DNA from: an uncultured Gilliamella sp. | GTDB lineage: Bacteria; Pseudomonadota; Gammaproteobacteria; Enterobacterales; Orbaceae | Direction of reading: 5' to 3' | DNA: 49,421 bases | Assembly: GCA_945276085.1 (NCBI GenBank) | Contig: CALYPO010000003.1 | Location: 1 to 49,421 of the forward strand | In this document: positions 9,893 to 18,700 of the stretch, one piece after another | How positions within the stretch are numbered: position 1 is the first letter of the stretch | Layout of the letters: every line of letters begins with the position of its first letter | Position numbers and translations under genes: made by a program | The notes under the pieces: generated by a model | What the model was told of the DNA's origin: nothing | The model's input: the letters and a program-made list of their open reading frames with translations, nothing else | Database searches by the model: none

Positions 9893-11191
9893 ATGATCAA
9901 ATTTGCTTCTCGCTTTTTGATAACTTTTTTTGTGTTATTTTATACAATGATTGCGAATGCAGAAGTTCGCATTATTATTACCGATGGTGTTAGTACTGCT
10001 AAACCAATAGCTGTGGTGCCTTTTAAATGGACGGGTTCGGGCGAGCCTCCACAATTTATAGAAGACATCGTTGCTTCAGATTTACGTAATAGTGGTAAAT
10101 TTAATCCTATTGATGTGAGCAGCATGCCACAAAGACCAACATCACCTTCAGAAGTTAACCCTGCATTATGGAGTAAACTAGGTGTTTCTGCTGTCGTTGT
10201 GGGTACTATTCAACCTGATGCCTCTGGAAAATATCTTATCAGTTACCAATTAATCGATACCGTAACTCGCCCGGGTGCGGTATTAGCTCAAAATCAATAC
10301 GCTATCGAAAAACGTTGGTTACGTTATGCTGCACATACAGCTAGTGATGAAATTTTCGAATCACTAACTGGTATCAAAGGTGCATTTAGAACGCGTATCG
10401 CTTATGTTGTAAAAACAACTAAAGGACCGTTTACTCACGAATTGCGAGTATCTGATTATGATGGCTTTGATCAAATGACAGTACATCGTTCTAAGGAACC
10501 ATTAATGTCACCAGCTTGGTCACCAGATGGAAAAAAATTAGCGTATGTAACTTTTGAGGGTGGTCATTCATCATTAGTAATCAGAACGCTAGATAGTGGA
10601 GCTTCTGAAACTGTTGCTTCTTTCCCTAAACATAACGGTGCGCCTGCATTTTCTCCTGATGGTAGTAAATTAGCATTCGCCTTATCTAAAGATGGGAGTT
10701 TGAATTTGTATGTTATGAATTTGGGCTCTAAAAAAATCACACAAATTACATCAGGTCGCAGTAATGATACTGAACCATCATGGATGCCAGATAGCCAAAC
10801 TATTGTTTATACATCAGATCAGGCAGGTAGACCTCAACTTTATAGTATCAATATTAATGGTGGAACATCACAACGCTTAACATGGGATAATACCCAAAAT
10901 CAAAATGCGCGCGTTGCACCAGATGGTTCTTTCATTGCAATGATTTCAACTAACAATGGTGAACAACATATTACTCGTTATGATATGTCAACAAGTACTT
11001 ATCAACGTTTAACCGATACATTCTTAGATGAAACACCAAGTATTGCACCAAATGGTACTATGATCATCTATAGTTCAACACAAGGATTAGGTACAATTTT
11101 GAATTTAGTTTCAACTGATGGTAACTTCAAAGCTAAATTACCAGCGACTGACGGACAGGTGAAATTCCCTGCTTGGTCACCTTATTTATAA
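9893..11191 (+). CDS. tolB: TolB, periplasmic beta-propeller of the Tol-Pal system
   Basis: The chosen ATG at 9893 gives 432 residues and is preceded by AAGGA (9881-9885). A longer TTG-started frame from 9839 would add 18 hydrophobic residues upstream of the signal peptide and is less likely. The signal peptide ends at [12 protein letters not shown]. An N-terminal TolB domain is followed by a six-bladed propeller with repeated [26 protein letters not shown] motifs. TolB docks on Pal and links it to TolA during outer-membrane constriction. It is followed by pal and cpoB, but the tolQRA part of the usual operon is missing here. Confidence 0.96.
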   Translation: MIKFASRFLITFFVLFYTMIANAEVRIIITDGVSTAKPIAVVPFKWTGSGEPPQFIEDIVASDLRNSGKFNPIDVSSMPQRPTSPSEVNPALWSKLGVSAVVVGTIQPDASGKYLISYQLIDTVTRPGAVLAQNQYAIEKRWLRYAAHTASDEIFESLTGIKGAFRTRIAYVVKTTKGPFTHELRVSDYDGFDQMTVHRSKEPLMSPAWSPDGKKLAYVTFEGGHSSLVIRTLDSGASETVASFPKHNGAPAFSPDGSKLAFALSKDGSLNLYVMNLGSKKITQITSGRSNDTEPSWMPDSQTIVYTSDQAGRPQLYSININGGTSQRLTWDNTQNQNARVAPDGSFIAMISTNNGEQHITRYDMSTSTYQRLTDTFLDETPSIAPNGTMIIYSSTQGLGTILNLVSTDGNFKAKLPATDGQVKFPAWSPYL

Positions 11192-11270
11192 GAAGAGATT
11201 AAAATTTAATCGATATTATGAATATTAAAATTGTACAAAATGTTAGGTCGTTATAATATATAGCGCTAAT

Positions 11271-11306
11271 CTGACTAATTAGTAATAATTGTTACTGAGT
11301 AGTCAG
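11271..11306 (+). other. Stem-loop in the tolB-pal spacer
   Basis: CTGACTAATTAGT (11271-11283) pairs with ACTGAGTAGTCAG (11294-11306) across a 10-nt loop: 13 positions with one A-G mismatch and one G-U pair. No T run follows, so it is not a typical terminator. It could stabilise the 3' end of tolB mRNA or shape the pal leader. Function is inferred only. Confidence 0.45.
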
Positions 11307-11356
11307 ATAAATAAAATATAAATAATAATTTATTCAAACACAAAGGAGTTAATACA

Positions 11357-11839
11357 ATGCAATTTTCTAAATTTCTTAAAGTAGCTGCGGTTGCTTTACC
11401 ATTAATCGCACTTACTGCATGTTCATCAAGCAAAAGCAGCAATGCTGGCGGTAGTGCAAACGGTTCTTTGTCAAAAGAAGCTTTAGAACAACTTCACAGA
11501 TTACAACAAACTAATACTGTATATTTTGATTTTGATAAATATAATGTTAAATCTGAATATACTACATTATTAAATGCACATGCAGAATTTATGCGTGCAA
11601 ATTCTTCTGTAAACGTAGTTGTTGAAGGTCATGCCGATGAACGTGGTACACCAGAATACAATATCGCTTTAGGTGAACGTCGTGCTGACGCAGTTAAATC
11701 ATACCTACAAGGTAATGGTGTTTCTGGCTCACAAGTACAAGTAGTATCATATGGTAAAGAAAAACCAGCTGTATTAGGTCATGACGAAGCAGCTTATGCT
11801 AAAAACCGTCGTGCTGTAGTAACCTACCCTGGTTATTAA
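11357..11839 (+). CDS. pal: Pal, peptidoglycan-associated outer-membrane lipoprotein
   Basis: The 160-residue lipoprotein has the lipobox LTAC (C22 lipidated after signal peptidase II cleavage), a Ser/Gly-rich linker and an OmpA-like domain (about 50-160). The mDAP-binding segment [20 protein letters not shown] is present. Pal holds the outer membrane to peptidoglycan and is mobilised by TolB/TolQRA at the septum. A strong AAAGGAG lies 8-9 nt before the ATG. A terminator follows, so cpoB is probably expressed mainly by read-through or from its own promoter. Confidence 0.97.
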   Translation: MQFSKFLKVAAVALPLIALTACSSSKSSNAGGSANGSLSKEALEQLHRLQQTNTVYFDFDKYNVKSEYTTLLNAHAEFMRANSSVNVVVEGHADERGTPEYNIALGERRADAVKSYLQGNGVSGSQVQVVSYGKEKPAVLGHDEAAYAKNRRAVVTYPGY

Positions 11840-11850
11840 TAGCTTGTGAT

Positions 11851-11880
11851 AACGGCTGATAATTCAGCCGTTTTATTTTA
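11851..11880 (+). terminator. Rho-independent terminator after pal
   Basis: AACGGCTGA (11851-11859), loop TAAT and TCAGCCGTT (11864-11872) form a perfect 9-bp stem. The downstream arm runs into a T-rich tract (TTTTATTTTA). It sits 12 bp after the pal stop and 23 bp before cpoB. Confidence 0.85.
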
Positions 11881-11902
11881 AAGTTCACGCCGAGTATATA
11901 AT

Positions 11903-12646
11903 ATGTATAAAAAAACACTCATATTGTTCTTATTTCTTTTGTTTACCGGTTATGGTTGTGCCGCTGGTAGTTCTGAGCTCGATAGAACAGTTCAAGCTCA
12001 AGGTCAATTATTAATACAAAATCAGCAACAAATTAGTGATTTACAATCAGATTTGGATACACTTCGTGGTCAATTGGAAGAAACTAAATACCAACTCAAC
12101 CAAACTATAGAACGTCAAAAGATGATTCTTCAACAAATGGTTGGTGGTTCAGGATTCTCATCAAATACTAATTCTTCACAAGATAATTCGTCTTCACCTG
12201 CACCTGCTCCATCTACTGATTCTCAATCAGCTACGCCATCTTCAGACTTATCAAGTTGGACAACATCAGGTAACGATAAAGCAGATTATAACTTTATCAT
12301 GCAGCATGTCTCTGAGGGTAAACAAAACAGTGATTCTATCGCTGCTTTTCAAAAGTTCATTGAAGCTTACCCAAAGTCAAGTTACCTAGCTAATGCAAAT
12401 TATTGGCTAGGTCAACTTTACTATAAAGAAGGGAAAAAAGATAAAGCATCGTTTTATTATGCGACAGTCGTAAAAGATTTTTCAGCTTCTCCTAAAGCAG
12501 CAGACAGCCTTTATAAGGTTGGTATAATCTTATTGGACAAAGGCGATAAAAAAACTGCTAAAACCGTTTTTCAACAAGTTGTCAGTAAATATCCTAAAGA
12601 TAAAAATACCGTTGATCTTGCTAATAAAAAATTAGCATCACTTTAG
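11903..12646 (+). CDS. cpoB: CpoB (YbgF), Tol-associated periplasmic TPR protein
   Basis: The 247-residue product has a signal sequence (about 1-22), a Gln-rich coiled-coil (about 30-75) that trimerises YbgF, a Ser/Pro/Thr-rich linker (about 85-125), and three TPR-like repeats to the C-terminus (ANANYWLGQLYYKEG and similar). CpoB coordinates PBP1B activity with Tol-driven outer-membrane constriction in E. coli; mrcB is also in this window. A Cys at residue 19 follows GYG, a poor lipobox, so a soluble periplasmic form is more likely than a lipoprotein. The pal-cpoB-tRNA-Lys order matches E. coli. Confidence 0.93.
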   Translation: MYKKTLILFLFLLFTGYGCAAGSSELDRTVQAQGQLLIQNQQQISDLQSDLDTLRGQLEETKYQLNQTIERQKMILQQMVGGSGFSSNTNSSQDNSSSPAPAPSTDSQSATPSSDLSSWTTSGNDKADYNFIMQHVSEGKQNSDSIAAFQKFIEAYPKSSYLANANYWLGQLYYKEGKKDKASFYYATVVKDFSASPKAADSLYKVGIILLDKGDKKTAKTVFQQVVSKYPKDKNTVDLANKKLASL

Positions 12647-12694
12647 TAAAATGTATAAATAACCAGCTATTGGATGCAAAAAGCAAGAAAAGGG

Positions 12695-12723
12695 TTGCAC
12701 TGCTTGATAATAGTAAGTAATAT
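12695..12723 (+). promoter_or_regulatory. Sigma-70 promoter for tRNA-Lys
   Basis: TTGCAC (12695-12700) and TAATAT (12718-12723) are separated by exactly 17 bp. The -10 is followed by a C/G-containing discriminator (AGCAACCCG), as seen at stable-RNA promoters. Transcription would begin near 12730, about 54 nt before the mature tRNA. The same region can also form a GGGTTGC/GCAACCC (12692-12698/12725-12731) pairing. Confidence 0.6.
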
Positions 12724-12783
12724 AGCAACCCGAAATTGCTTGTAACTTTAATTCTTAAGGACATTGCAATTCTTATCTAAAAT

Positions 12784-12859
12784 GGGTTGTTAGCTCAGTC
12801 GGTAGAGCAGCGGACTTTTAATCCGTTTGTCGAGCGTTCGAATCGCTCACGACCCACCA
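12784..12859 (+). tRNA. lysT: tRNA-Lys (TTT anticodon)
   Basis: A complete cloverleaf is present. The acceptor GGGTTGT pairs with ACGACCC, with one G-U pair. The D arm is GCTC...GAGC, the anticodon stem GCGGA/TCCGT has loop CTTTTAA (anticodon TTT at 12817-12819), the T arm is CGAGCGTTCGAATCGCTCA-like, and CCA is encoded at the 3' end. It lies just after cpoB, where E. coli carries its lysT/valT cluster; only one tRNA gene is present here. Confidence 0.97.
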
Positions 12860-13076
12860 TCCTTCTCTTCATATTTCAAATATCAAAACAGACCAATTTA
12901 AAAGATATTAAACTCAAGTGAGTTAGTTCGATATTAATTAGTTTAGAATAGATTTCAACTTTACTTAGTATTAGACTTGAATAGCTAAAGCAAACATTTT
13001 TATTTAATGAAATTATCCTGCAAGCTAAAAAATTACTAAAAATAGTATTTTTTGAGTAATCACCGAACTAAACCTC

Positions 13077-13241
13077 ATGACCTATTTTTCTATGATCTTA
13101 ATTCATCTTTATAACGATAAAAAAACTATTAATAAAGATAAATACTTATTTGATGTCACTAAAAATTGAGGTTACTTTGGTATTTGTTATCTAGCTCATG
13201 CAAATTGGTTTACAGAATTAGAAATTAATAATAAAGATTGA
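13077..13241 (+). pseudogene. Possible remnant of a small gene, interrupted by in-frame TGA
   Basis: An ATG at 13077 opens a 30-codon frame ending in TGA at 13167-13169. The same frame continues without another stop for 23 more codons to TGA at 13239-13241. The continuation reads like protein sequence (GYFGICYLAHANWFTELEI). There is no convincing ribosome binding site and no recognised family. It may be a gene remnant or chance open sequence in AT-rich DNA. Confidence 0.25.
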
Positions 13242-13528
13242 TAAATAATAATGATAATAATCAATCTAAATGCTCTGGATTTACAGTGTAAAATGAGAGT
13301 GGTAGATTTATTTATCGCAATTTTTATAAGCCTTGTTTGCTTTAACTAATTTGTTATATAAAGAATATTGGCGGTGAAGTCGTATGTCTGGTAAGCCGTG
13401 CACCTTTGTTATGACGGTAAGTTATAAATCTAGAGTGCCGTAGCTTGCTAAATGTATGATAGATTTCAATTCAAATTAAAGTTGAAAGCAGAAAGCTGTA
13501 ACTCATTGATACAATGTATAATTTAAAT

Positions 13529-13548
13529 AGAGGGAATAATTTCCCTCT
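13529..13548 (-). terminator. Terminator downstream of pepT
   Basis: AGAGGGAA (13529-13536), loop TAAT and TTCCCTCT (13541-13548) form a perfect 8-bp stem 12 bp past the pepT stop. Read leftward the stem is followed by ATTTAAATT, a short T-rich tail, so it is a moderate-strength terminator for the abgT-like/pepT transcript. Confidence 0.75.
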
Positions 13549-13560
13549 TTCATTAGATGA

Positions 13561-14790
13561 TCAAACTTTATTTGCTAATTCGATGATTTTCATTGTTACT
13601 TCAAACGATTTAAGGAACGATGATAATGGTAAAAATTCAAAGCAAGAGTGAAAGTTATGAGCACCTGTAAAATAATTAGGTGTGGTTAATCCTCTTGCTG
13701 ATAGTGCCGAACCATCAGTACCACCACGCATAGCAATAGTATTAGGCTCAATATTCAATTGTTCAAATGATTGATAAATTAAATCGATACAGCGACGATC
13801 ATCACCTAAATAGTTGGCAATATTACTGTAAGTATCTGTAATTTTACATTCAATTTTAGCTCTTGGATATTTACGACTAATAAAGTCTACTACGTCTTGA
13901 ATATATGCTTTACGAGCTTGATATTTTGTTAAATCAAAGTCACGAATACTCATTTTTAGTGTCGTAGTACTTTGGTTACCAACGATATCATTAAACCAAA
14001 AATAGCCTTCTTTACCTTCTGTGTGTTCAGGCGTTTCGAAACTATCAAAACAATTAATAATATCATTTGCAACGCGTATAGGATTGATTAATACATTTTT
14101 AGCTGACATTGGGTGGGCAGATACCCCTGTAATATCAATGATTGCTGAACCAGCATTAAATGTTTCGTACACCACTTCACCCAACTCACAACAATCAATA
14201 GTATAAGCAAAGTCAGGTTTAAAACGGTTCAAATCAAGTTTTTTAGCGCCATTTAAACCGACTTCTTCATCAGGTACAAAAGCCACATAGATATCACCAT
14301 GAGTACAATTTTGCTTTTGTAACTGATCTAACATCGTCATAACTATTGCAATTGCGGCTTTGTTATCTGCACCTAGAACACTTGTGCCATCAGTGACAAT
14401 CAACTCTTGATTAAGGTATTTATTTAATTCAGGGTGTTCATTAACTTTAAACCAGATGTCTTTATCTTTATTTAATAAAATATCCTCACCATTAAAGGTA
14501 ACGCGTTGAGGGTGAATTTTATCTGATAAGGCTACATCCACCGTATCTAAATGAGCAACATAACCAATGTTAGGGGCATGTGGATTATTGCCCGGTAATT
14601 TAGCCGTAACAATACTGTGCTCATCAAGATGTACATCTTGCAAATTCAGTTCAATCAATTCTTGCTTAAGTAATTTAGCTAATTCGGTTTGTCCAGGAGT
14701 AGAAGGTACTTGCGCAGATCCAACTACACTTTGACTTGGAACACTAACATAACGCAAAAAACGTTCAACTAATTGTTCAGTAATATTCAT
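13561..14790 (-). CDS. pepT: PepT, tripeptidase (peptidase T, M20B)
   Basis: The 409-residue cytoplasmic zinc aminopeptidase has the dinuclear-zinc M20 ligands: H80 and D82 in HLDTVD, D142 in LGADNKAA, E175-E176 in VPDEEVG, an Asp in the TIDCCELG segment and a C-terminal His in GAHNFHSCFEF. The MRGGTDGS substrate motif is also present. It removes N-terminal residues from tripeptides. Length matches E. coli PepT (408). It lies 23 bp downstream of an AbgT-family transporter gene on the same strand, suggesting linked uptake and hydrolysis of small peptides or peptide-like substrates. Confidence 0.96.
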   Translation of the reverse strand: MNITEQLVERFLRYVSVPSQSVVGSAQVPSTPGQTELAKLLKQELIELNLQDVHLDEHSIVTAKLPGNNPHAPNIGYVAHLDTVDVALSDKIHPQRVTFNGEDILLNKDKDIWFKVNEHPELNKYLNQELIVTDGTSVLGADNKAAIAIVMTMLDQLQKQNCTHGDIYVAFVPDEEVGLNGAKKLDLNRFKPDFAYTIDCCELGEVVYETFNAGSAIIDITGVSAHPMSAKNVLINPIRVANDIINCFDSFETPEHTEGKEGYFWFNDIVGNQSTTTLKMSIRDFDLTKYQARKAYIQDVVDFISRKYPRAKIECKITDTYSNIANYLGDDRRCIDLIYQSFEQLNIEPNTIAMRGGTDGSALSARGLTTPNYFTGAHNFHSCFEFLPLSSFLKSFEVTMKIIELANKV

Positions 14791-14813
14791 AATAAAATGA
14801 CCTCTTATTGGTA

Positions 14814-16373
14814 CTAATTATTTACGGGTGGATAAACGTAACCACTATCAAACCCAATTGGTAGACCTAAGAACCAAAAGAGTAACAAGTTTACAGTTAA
14901 TGCAATAAGCAGCGCGGCAGTATAAGGAATCATCATAGAACTTAATGTGCCCACTCCTGTGTTTTTGCAGTATTGCTGGCAATAGGCAATAATTAGCGGG
15001 TAAAACGCAAACATAGGTGTGCTTACGTTCACTGCCGAACTGATACGGTAAGCGGCTTGCGTTAATTCAGGCGAAATACCCACAGACATTAACATAGGCA
15101 CAAAAATTGGTGCCAAAATAGCCCATTTAGATGAAGCAGAGGTAATTAACACATTTAACATACTGGTTAAAATGATCACACCAAATATTGTTACCACCGA
15201 AGGTAAATGTAACGCTTTCAAAAACTCAGCGCCACCAATTGCAATCAATGTGCCTATTTGAGAATTGGAAAACACATATAAAAATTGCGCACAAAAGAAA
15301 GCAAAAACAATAAAAGGAATAAGTGATTTAGTGATATTTTCCATCGATTTAACAATATCGCGAGAAGACTTAAATGCCCCAGTAATAAAGCCGTGAATCA
15401 AGCCCGGAATTGCAAAAAACACAAATAATAATGGCACAATAATTTGCATAATTGGTGCTTTATTACTTGTTAAGCTGCCATCAGGTGCACGTAATAAAGA
15501 GTCTTGTGGTAATAATAAAAGTACCAAACCAGCAGCGATGACTAAAAATACGATTGATGCAACTTTAAATGCTCGATTTTCAATAGGGGTGATTGCTGGT
15601 GAATCAGCAAGGTTATCTAACTGTAAATCAGTATTTATAGGCATATTGGCCTTTAAGCGGGGCTCAACGATTTTATCGGTAACAAACCAACAAGCTAGTA
15701 GAACAAAAAAAGTACCGCCAAAACTTAAAAAATAGTTACAAAGCACATTAACTTGATAAGATGGATCGATGATCTGTGCAGCACTTTGGGTAAAGCCTTG
15801 CATGATAGGATCGATAATTGAGGGTGTATAACTAGAGCTAAAACCACCGGCTAATCCTGCAAAAGCGGCAGCAATGCCCGCAAGAGGATGACGACCAGTG
15901 GCATAAAACATCATGGCTGATACCGGCATTAAAATAACATAAGCTGAGTCTGACGCAATATGACAAACCATGCTAACAAAAATGACTGATGGAGTGACCA
16001 ATTTTTTAGGTGTAACTGCCAATAACTTTTTGAGTAACACATGAATATAGCCGCTACTTTCAGCAATACCAATACCTAATGTGGCAACGATAGTAATACC
16101 AAGAGGTGGAAAGCTAACAAAATTTGGGACCATTTTAGTAAAAAAAGTTACTAAATGATCGGGTGCTAGCATATTAGCGACAACTAGTTTTTCTTTGGTA
16201 ACAGGGTTGATGTAATCGAAACTGACAAAAGAAAGTAATAAAGAGGCAATAAAGCAGATAATTAAAGCATAAAAGAAAAGTGTTGTTACATCGGGGATTT
16301 TGTTGCCTATTCGTTCAATAGTATTTAAAAAGCCGCCCGTTTTTATAGGTGACGGATTTGTTGTTTGATTCAT
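14814..16373 (-). CDS. AbgT-family transporter
   Basis: A 519-residue polytopic membrane protein with about 11-13 hydrophobic segments. Its GFLNTIERIGNKIPDVTTLFFYA N-terminus, the VSMVCHIASDSAYVILMPVSAM segment and the C-terminal SSAVNVSTPMFAFYPLI are characteristic of the AbgT family. Family members import p-aminobenzoyl-glutamate (E. coli AbgT) or act as drug and sulfonamide exporters (YdaH, MtrF). The substrate here is not known. Being first in an operon with pepT makes a peptide or peptide-like substrate plausible. No abgA/abgB homologue adjoins it, although an AbgB-like M20 hydrolase is encoded at 28686-30005. Confidence 0.88.
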   Translation of the reverse strand: MNQTTNPSPIKTGGFLNTIERIGNKIPDVTTLFFYALIICFIASLLLSFVSFDYINPVTKEKLVVANMLAPDHLVTFFTKMVPNFVSFPPLGITIVATLGIGIAESSGYIHVLLKKLLAVTPKKLVTPSVIFVSMVCHIASDSAYVILMPVSAMMFYATGRHPLAGIAAAFAGLAGGFSSSYTPSIIDPIMQGFTQSAAQIIDPSYQVNVLCNYFLSFGGTFFVLLACWFVTDKIVEPRLKANMPINTDLQLDNLADSPAITPIENRAFKVASIVFLVIAAGLVLLLLPQDSLLRAPDGSLTSNKAPIMQIIVPLLFVFFAIPGLIHGFITGAFKSSRDIVKSMENITKSLIPFIVFAFFCAQFLYVFSNSQIGTLIAIGGAEFLKALHLPSVVTIFGVIILTSMLNVLITSASSKWAILAPIFVPMLMSVGISPELTQAAYRISSAVNVSTPMFAFYPLIIAYCQQYCKNTGVGTLSSMMIPYTAALLIALTVNLLLFWFLGLPIGFDSGYVYPPVNN

Positions 16374-16667
16374 AAAAAAATTAGTGTAAATGTTGTTCGG
16401 GGCGTCAATTTATCACATATTTATAGTGCAGGCAAATAAGCAAAAACGTATGGTTTTTATACTTAAACATTATGTTAACCTTAATCACTTTTACATAAGT
16501 ATGATGTTACTTCGACTTTTTTATAAATTAACTTCGTCATTGTTTGCAAAAATAGCATTTTCTTCAAAACTAAGTTTATTGAAAAAAGCATGGTGCTTTA
16601 AACGAATAGTTTGTAGACTATGTTTCATTGTCAGTGTTAAGTTATATACTTTGTATATAAATCGAAT

Positions 16668-18206
16668 ATGAATCTTTTAAAATCTTTAGCTGCCGTAAGC
16701 TCTATGACAATGGTATCGCGTGTATTAGGATTTGTACGTGATGCTATTATTGCCCGTTATTTTGGGGCAGGAATGGCAACCGATGCGTTTTTTGTTGCTT
16801 TCAAATTGCCTAATTTACTTCGACGTATTTTTGCTGAAGGTGCCTTTTCACAAGCTTTTGTACCAATTTTAGCTGAATATAAAAACCAACAAGGTGTTGA
16901 CGCTACTCGTACATTTGTTGCTTATGTTGCAGGATTACTAACATTAGTATTAGCTATAGTGACATTAATCGGCATAGTAACTGCACCTTTTGTCATTATG
17001 TTAACCGCACCTGGTTTTATGCAAGAATCTACCGAAAAATTTGAACTGGCCACCAGCTTATTACAAATTACTTTCCCTTATATCTTTTTTATTTCGCTTG
17101 CGTCACTTGTTGGTGCAATACTTAATACTTGGAATCGCTTTTCTGTCCCCGCTTTTGTGCCAACTTTACTCAATGTTAGCATGATCATATTTACGCTATT
17201 TTTAACGCCTTATTTTAATCCACCGGTGTTAGCATTAGCTGTATCGGTAGTCGTTGGTGGCATCTTACAATTACTTTATCAACTTCCTGCTTTAAAAAAA
17301 ATTGGCATGCTAGTTTTACCGCGTATTAGTTTTAAAGATAGCGGTGTTTGGCGTGTATTAAAACAAATGGGGCCGGCAATTTTAGGGGTTTCTGTTGGAC
17401 AAATTTCGTTAATTATTAATACTATTTTCGCTTCATTTTTAATTTCTGGTTCGGTTTCTTGGATGTATTATGCTGACCGCTTAATGGAATTTCCAGCAGG
17501 TGTACTTGGCGTTGCTCTTGGTACAATTTTGTTACCTTCATTAGCTAAAAGCTTTTCGAAAGGTCATCATCAACAATATTCAGAATTGTTGGATTGGGGA
17601 TTAAGATTATGTTTTTTATTGGCATTGCCAAGTACTGTGGCGCTTGGGGTTATTTCACGACCGTTGATTTCAACACTCTTTGAATATGGACAATTTACTT
17701 TAAATGATACGTTAATGACACAACGTGCATTAGTTGCTTATTCCATTGGTTTACTTGGTCTAATTTTAATTAAAGTGTTAGCCCCCGCATTCTATTCCAG
17801 ACAAGATATTAAAACGCCAGTTAAAATAGCCATTATTACGCTTATCTTAACGCAGTTGATGAATTTAGTGTTTATTGGTCCACTACAACATGCTGGTTTA
17901 TCGTTATCAATTGGTTTAGCGGCATGTTTTAATGCAGGATTACTGTTCTGGCAGTTACGTAAAAAACAACTATATCAACCACAACCAGGATGGTATAAAT
18001 TTTTAACTAAAGTTATTATCGCAGTCATTTTTATGTCTATAGTATTATGGCTTGGCGCACAACTATTACCAGATTGGTCAACGGGTTCAATGCTACTGCG
18101 TGTGGCACGGTTATTTTTACTGGTTATTGTTGGCGTTTTTGTCTATTTTGCATCACTTATTGCAATGGGTTTTAAATTAAAGCATTTTATTAAACGTATT
18201 GACTGA
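16668..18206 (+). CDS. murJ: MurJ (MviN), lipid II flippase
   Basis: The 512-residue MATE-like (MOP superfamily) protein has about 14 membrane helices. The N-terminus ([30 protein letters not shown]) and the [12 protein letters not shown] and [11 protein letters not shown] segments are diagnostic. It moves lipid II to the periplasmic face for peptidoglycan synthesis. Length matches E. coli MurJ (511). The ATG at 16668 starts at the family N-terminus. It ends in TGA, showing that TGA is a stop codon in this organism. Confidence 0.96.
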   Translation: MNLLKSLAAVSSMTMVSRVLGFVRDAIIARYFGAGMATDAFFVAFKLPNLLRRIFAEGAFSQAFVPILAEYKNQQGVDATRTFVAYVAGLLTLVLAIVTLIGIVTAPFVIMLTAPGFMQESTEKFELATSLLQITFPYIFFISLASLVGAILNTWNRFSVPAFVPTLLNVSMIIFTLFLTPYFNPPVLALAVSVVVGGILQLLYQLPALKKIGMLVLPRISFKDSGVWRVLKQMGPAILGVSVGQISLIINTIFASFLISGSVSWMYYADRLMEFPAGVLGVALGTILLPSLAKSFSKGHHQQYSELLDWGLRLCFLLALPSTVALGVISRPLISTLFEYGQFTLNDTLMTQRALVAYSIGLLGLILIKVLAPAFYSRQDIKTPVKIAIITLILTQLMNLVFIGPLQHAGLSLSIGLAACFNAGLLFWQLRKKQLYQPQPGWYKFLTKVIIAVIFMSIVLWLGAQLLPDWSTGSMLLRVARLFLLVIVGVFVYFASLIAMGFKLKHFIKRID

Positions 18207-18328
18207 TTAATAAAAGATAATTTACTAAATTATATTAGTCGTTGAACATAAACTATTATCGGCGAAGTTAGCTTTAAATATTGCGTGAACATTAGCTAAA
18301 TGCCGTTATACTTTCATCATCATTATTT

Positions 18329-18367
18329 AGAATTTAGCCTATGATGTTGTGATTTGGGCTAAATTCT
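18329..18367. repeat. 11-bp perfect inverted repeat, stem-loop
   Basis: AGAATTTAGCC (18329-18339) and GGCTAAATTCT (18357-18367) are perfect inverted copies around a 17-nt loop. The hairpin is strong for such AT-rich DNA. Only TTAATCGTATTT follows on the plus strand, so it is not a classical intrinsic terminator. It lies 122 bp after the murJ stop. Confidence 0.6.
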
Positions 18368-18378
18368 TAATCGTATTT

Positions 18379-18492
18379 ATGCCAATTTTACTTTTGATTG
18401 TTATTTATACAGTAGGTTGACAAAGTAAATTAAGCTGGGAATTAAATTGGCTTTATCTGGATAGATTTTACGAATTTAGACGTAGTAAATAA
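18379..18492 (+). pseudogene. Possible small membrane-peptide gene, interrupted by TGA
   Basis: The frame MPILLLIVIYTVG ends at TGA (18418-18420) and continues in frame for 23 codons (QSKLSWELNWLYLDRFYEF and a basic end) to TAA at 18490-18492. If the TGA had been TGG, the product would be a 37-residue peptide with one hydrophobic segment and an aromatic/basic tail. No family is recognised and no strong ribosome binding site is seen. A decayed small protein gene or a chance frame are both possible. Confidence 0.25.
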
Positions 18493-18700
18493 CCACAACA
18501 AATCAGGTATACACAGCATTAAATATCGATTTTATTTGTTTGCTAAATAGTTATTTGAGCAATATGAATAATCAATTTTAAAAAATTTGGACGTCAGTGT
18601 GGCAAAACAGAAGTTATAAATCACTAAACGTCCAACCTAAAAACTAATTAAAAATTTTTTTAGTTATAATCGTAATAACTATAATTTTAAATTACCTTGC

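Larger units (their letters stand above)
12860..13560. other. Long intergenic region after tRNA-Lys with a decayed ORF
   Basis: About 700 bp without an intact gene. It contains an interrupted reading frame (13077-13241, listed separately), a patch around 13370-13450 that is noticeably more GC-rich than its surroundings, and the pepT terminator at 13529-13548. No tRNA, IS end or known riboswitch was recognised. Confidence 0.5.
18207..18700. other. Intergenic region murJ-ulaG with inverted repeats and a decayed ORF
   Basis: About 490 bp between two convergent genes. It contains an 11-bp inverted repeat (18329-18367), an interrupted small ORF (18379-18492), a TTGGACG/CGTCCAA pair (18587-18593/18629-18635) and an AT-rich hairpin near the ulaG end (TAGTTAT/ATAACTA around 18661-18680) that may serve as a weak ulaG terminator. 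Confidence 0.5.

Noticed and set aside
12141..12389. An 82-residue ORF in another frame of cpoB
   Set aside because: It arises from the Ser/Pro/Gln linker of cpoB; its His/Leu-rich translation is an artefact of that composition.
16390..16671. A 93-residue plus-strand ORF directly before murJ
   Set aside because: It covers the abgT-like/murJ promoter region, has no ribosome binding site, reads as AT-rich low-complexity sequence with no family, and merely overlaps the murJ start (ATGA).
13077..18492. Reassignment of TGA to tryptophan, suggested by two small frames with in-frame TGA
   Set aside because: murJ, moeB and nuoK end at TGA at their family-expected lengths, so TGA is a normal stop.
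18587..18635. TTGGACG/CGTCCAA inverted pair
   Set aside because: Only 7 bp with a 35-nt loop and no flanking gene or duplication; probably chance.
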